Shown here piece by piece: positions 62,266 through 64,000 of a stretch of 64,000 bases of DNA (position 1 is its first letter; each line of letters starts with the position of its first letter). The DNA lies in contig DKYT01000011.1 in NCBI GenBank assembly GCA_002492465.1, positions 19,225 to 83,224 of the forward strand, in the 5' to 3' direction. A program made the position numbers and the translations under genes. The notes under the pieces are model-generated. The model was given only the letters and a program-made list of their open reading frames with translations, was not told where the DNA came from and made no database searches. The DNA comes from Lachnospiraceae bacterium UBA7093 (GTDB lineage Bacteria > Bacillota > Clostridia > Lachnospirales > Lachnospiraceae).

Positions 62266-63108
62266 TTAAACCTTTCTGATTCCATCTGCTTCTATTACAA
62301 TCAATCTCTGCTTATACAGATTTCCCACCGCTCTTTTAAACTCGTTTTTACTCATGCCTGTAGCATCTCTGATCAGTTCCGGATCAGCTTTGTCATTGAA
62401 GGGAAGCCTTCCTCCCTCCCGTTCCAGCAGCTCCAGCAGCTTGTCCCCATCGCTGACCATTTGAATATACGCCTTTTCCCGAAGGCTCAGGGTAAGTTTT
62501 CCATCCTCAAGCACCTGGCTGACCCTTGCCTCAACCTTATCCCCCACCTTCAGCCCCATTGCAGGCTCCCTCTTAGGGATCATACCGGAATAACAGTCGT
62601 CTACAGCCACAAATACGCCATAATTTTCCGCAATCTCATACACTCTGCCTGTCACTCTGGCGTCTTTTTGATAGGGGCTGTCCGTCCGCAGATAAGGATA
62701 TACTTTCATGGTGGTGCAAAGCCGTCCGCTCTTATCGATATAAAGCGCAACAAGACATTCCTCCCCTGCCTGTACCTTGCAGGTCTGCTCCTTAAAGGGC
62801 AAAAGCAGATCCTTTTCCAGCGCCCAGCCAAGAAATGCGCCGATCCTGCCCGTTTCCTTCACCTTCAATACCGCCGTTTCCCCTACCGAAAACTCCGGCT
62901 GCCTGGTGGTTGCAATCAGACGGTCTTTTGAGTCCCTGTAAATGAATACCTGAATCCGGTCTCCAATCTGAGCCCCCTCAGGCACCTCCTTTCTGGGTAA
63001 AAGCACACGCTCCTGACTCTCCGCCGCCTCTTCGGCATCGCTAAGATACACGCCAAATTCCACTGTTTTTACAATTGTCAGCTCCTGACTTTTTCCAAGC
63101 TCTATCAC
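62266..63108 (-). CDS. cvfB: CvfB-like S1-domain RNA-binding protein
   Basis: A 280-residue protein of S1 RNA-binding folds: an N-terminal S1-like part (KTVEFGVYLSDAEEAAES), a second (about 65-135, GRIGAFLGWALEKDLLLPFKEQ), a third (about 145-215, TGRVYEIAENYGVFVAVDD with GMIPKREPA), and a C-terminal winged helix (GMSKNEFKRAVGNLYKQRLI). Affects virulence-factor RNA in staphylococci. Its start overlaps the thioesterase stop by 4 bases. Confidence 0.9.
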   Translation of the reverse strand: MIELGKSQELTIVKTVEFGVYLSDAEEAAESQERVLLPRKEVPEGAQIGDRIQVFIYRDSKDRLIATTRQPEFSVGETAVLKVKETGRIGAFLGWALEKDLLLPFKEQTCKVQAGEECLVALYIDKSGRLCTTMKVYPYLRTDSPYQKDARVTGRVYEIAENYGVFVAVDDCYSGMIPKREPAMGLKVGDKVEARVSQVLEDGKLTLSLREKAYIQMVSDGDKLLELLEREGGRLPFNDKADPELIRDATGMSKNEFKRAVGNLYKQRLIVIEADGIRKV

Positions 63109-63830
63109 TTTTCCTGTTCCCTTTCCATCTGCAGCTCCACAATGCAGCAGATCCCGTCTTCCTTATCCTTCAGCACCACCACATATTTATCATCCTGTGT
63201 CTTTCCAATATGGGGAATCAGAATATCCCCCAGCATTACCTGCTTTTTATATTCCGCTCTCAGCTGCTTAACCCGGTTCTCTTTTCCCAGACTGTCTATG
63301 GCGATTCTCACAAACTGACCGTTATTCACATGGTAGTTTGTATCCAGGTGATGCCTTTTGATCTGTATTTCTTCCCCCGCTTCCAATGTCCCGGGCTGTT
63401 CAATTTTCCTGGGCGCATATTCCATATCCAGCTTAGGCTCCAGGACATAGCCTTCCAGAATCTCCTGAGCAGGTCTCACCGGCTTTCCCGTTTCCGTATT
63501 CAGTAGACTCCAGATGGAATTGGCATGGGCAAGCCATTTCCCCTTTTCGTCCGTCATCAGAAAATTTCTGTATCCGACAAACCCTTTAAACGCATAGGGC
63601 GACGTTCCCACCGTAACCGTTTCTCCAAGCCCGGGAAGACCGTCCACCACGATCTGCCAGGAAGACATCACCCATACCAGATGCTTTTCCTTTAAATAAT
63701 AAATGCCAAGCCCAATATCTTCCGACTGGAAAGTAGAACAGTCCTGGAAATAATCCAGCAGAGATTCCAGCCTTAAATATCCTGTCTCGTCCAGTTCACT
63801 GTATCTGATCCTGCTTTGAAAACGGTACAT
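63105..63830 (-). CDS. Acyl-ACP thioesterase
   Basis: Releases fatty acids from acyl carrier protein; 241 residues, two hot-dog domains of the FatA/FatB type. YSELDETGYLRLESLLDYFQD opens the first domain, and the second has the active-site-like HHLDTNYHVNNGQFVRIA near residue 155. The open frame extends 41 codons upstream across a promoter, so the ATG with AAGGAGC is used. In gut Clostridia such enzymes may modulate lipid chain length or release free fatty acids. Confidence 0.92.
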   Translation of the reverse strand: MYRFQSRIRYSELDETGYLRLESLLDYFQDCSTFQSEDIGLGIYYLKEKHLVWVMSSWQIVVDGLPGLGETVTVGTSPYAFKGFVGYRNFLMTDEKGKWLAHANSIWSLLNTETGKPVRPAQEILEGYVLEPKLDMEYAPRKIEQPGTLEAGEEIQIKRHHLDTNYHVNNGQFVRIAIDSLGKENRVKQLRAEYKKQVMLGDILIPHIGKTQDDKYVVVLKDKEDGICCIVELQMEREQEK

Positions 63831-63864
63831 GTCTGTATTTGCTCCTTCAAACTCAACTGAATAA

Positions 63865-63895
63865 ATTGTATCACATTTATTTATCCTTGTGTCAA
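63865..63895 (-). promoter_or_regulatory. Promoter of the thioesterase-cvfB-CPBP operon
   Basis: Perfect -35 TTGACA, 19-bp spacer, TACAAT preceded by TG (extended -10). Confidence 0.65.
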
Positions 63896-63942
63896 TCGAA
63901 TAGGAAAGATTTATCTGACCTACTCGCCCGCCCGTGTGCATA

Positions 63943-63976
63943 AAAAACCTCAATGACTGAAATCATTGAGGTTTTT
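63943..63976. terminator. Terminator after the edge tRNA
   Basis: Perfect 14-bp stem AAAAACCTCAATGA / TCATTGAGGTTTTT with a six-base loop; works on both strands but lies just 3' of the tRNA on the minus strand. Confidence 0.85.
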
Positions 63977-63979
63977 CAG

Positions 63980-64000
63980 CTGGGCTACAAGGATTCGAAC
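63980..64000 (-). tRNA. 3' end of a tRNA, possibly tRNA-Gln, cut by the window edge
   Basis: On the minus strand the T-loop TTCGAAT, T-stem strand CCTTG, acceptor strand TAGCCCA and discriminator G are seen, with no encoded CCA. A 5' strand starting TGGGCTA would pair, as in Bacillus tRNA-Gln, and G73 also fits glutamine. The anticodon lies off the window, so identity is a guess. Confidence 0.65.

Overview
The window is chromosomal DNA of a motile, low-to-mid GC Gram-positive bacterium. It is most likely a member of the Lachnospiraceae (Clostridia). The signs are B. subtilis-like blocks (hprK ... rapZ-whiA-crh; mbl-flhO-flhP; comFC-yvyF; cdaA-ybbR-glmM), strong GGAGG-type ribosome binding sites, sigma-A promoters close to consensus, a sigma-D-type flagellin promoter, two HPr-type proteins plus HprK, and a class II aldolase. 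Genus and species cannot be told from the sequence alone. Most genes lie on the minus strand and almost all of the window is ordinary housekeeping DNA. No rRNA, CRISPR array, integrase or insertion sequence was seen.

Layout. 0-7 kb: an ammonium transporter fused to a PII domain (cut by the window edge) behind a structured leader, then an acetyltransferase, a cyclophilin, a Na+/alanine symporter, a DUF1189 membrane protein and class II aldolase. 7-13 kb: a regulatory and cell-wall operon reading hprK-glcK-murB-rapZ-whiA-crh, with dagK after a terminator. 13-19 kb: uvrC, ftsH and a DUF1846 protein. 19-21 kb: a flagellin carrying a zinc-metallopeptidase domain (flagellinolysin) behind a sigma-D promoter, followed by a zinc-ribbon protein. 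21-23 kb: pyrG behind an attenuator-like terminator, ending in a 212-bp near-perfect palindrome. 23-28 kb: a nucleotide-sugar operon (rfbD, PAP2-like protein, gmd, a large membrane protein, fcl) for deoxyhexose-containing surface glycans. 28-32 kb: a DUF3048 lipoprotein, leuA and ptsH. 32-40 kb: glmM, cdaR, cdaA (c-di-AMP), two unknown membrane proteins, yvyF, comFC and recD2. 40-44 kb: flagellar rod genes and mbl. 44-49 kb: uvrA and uvrB.

49-51 kb holds a visibly AT-richer two-gene island: a zinc peptidase whose spaced motifs resemble the phage-exclusion peptidase Lit, and a DUF1016/YhcG-type PDDEXK nuclease. This is the best candidate for an undescribed (defence-like) system. 51-55.4 kb is a two-component operon with membrane partners and a small repeat protein. 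55.5-61 kb carries the division/peptidoglycan-hydrolysis set (ftsE, ftsX, an EnvC-like M23 factor, a CtpA protease) downstream of a PucR-type regulator. 61-64 kb has a YjfB motility peptide, a CPBP protease, a CvfB-like protein, an acyl-ACP thioesterase and the 3' end of a tRNA at the window edge.

Themes: carbon and nitrogen sensing (HprK/HPr/Crh, PII), cell-envelope growth (MurB, GlmM, c-di-AMP, FtsEX-hydrolase), motility (flagellin, rod proteins, YvyF, YjfB) and DNA repair (UvrA/B/C, RecD2). Many starts were chosen here from the ribosome binding site and are shorter than the longest open frame; this is noted per gene.
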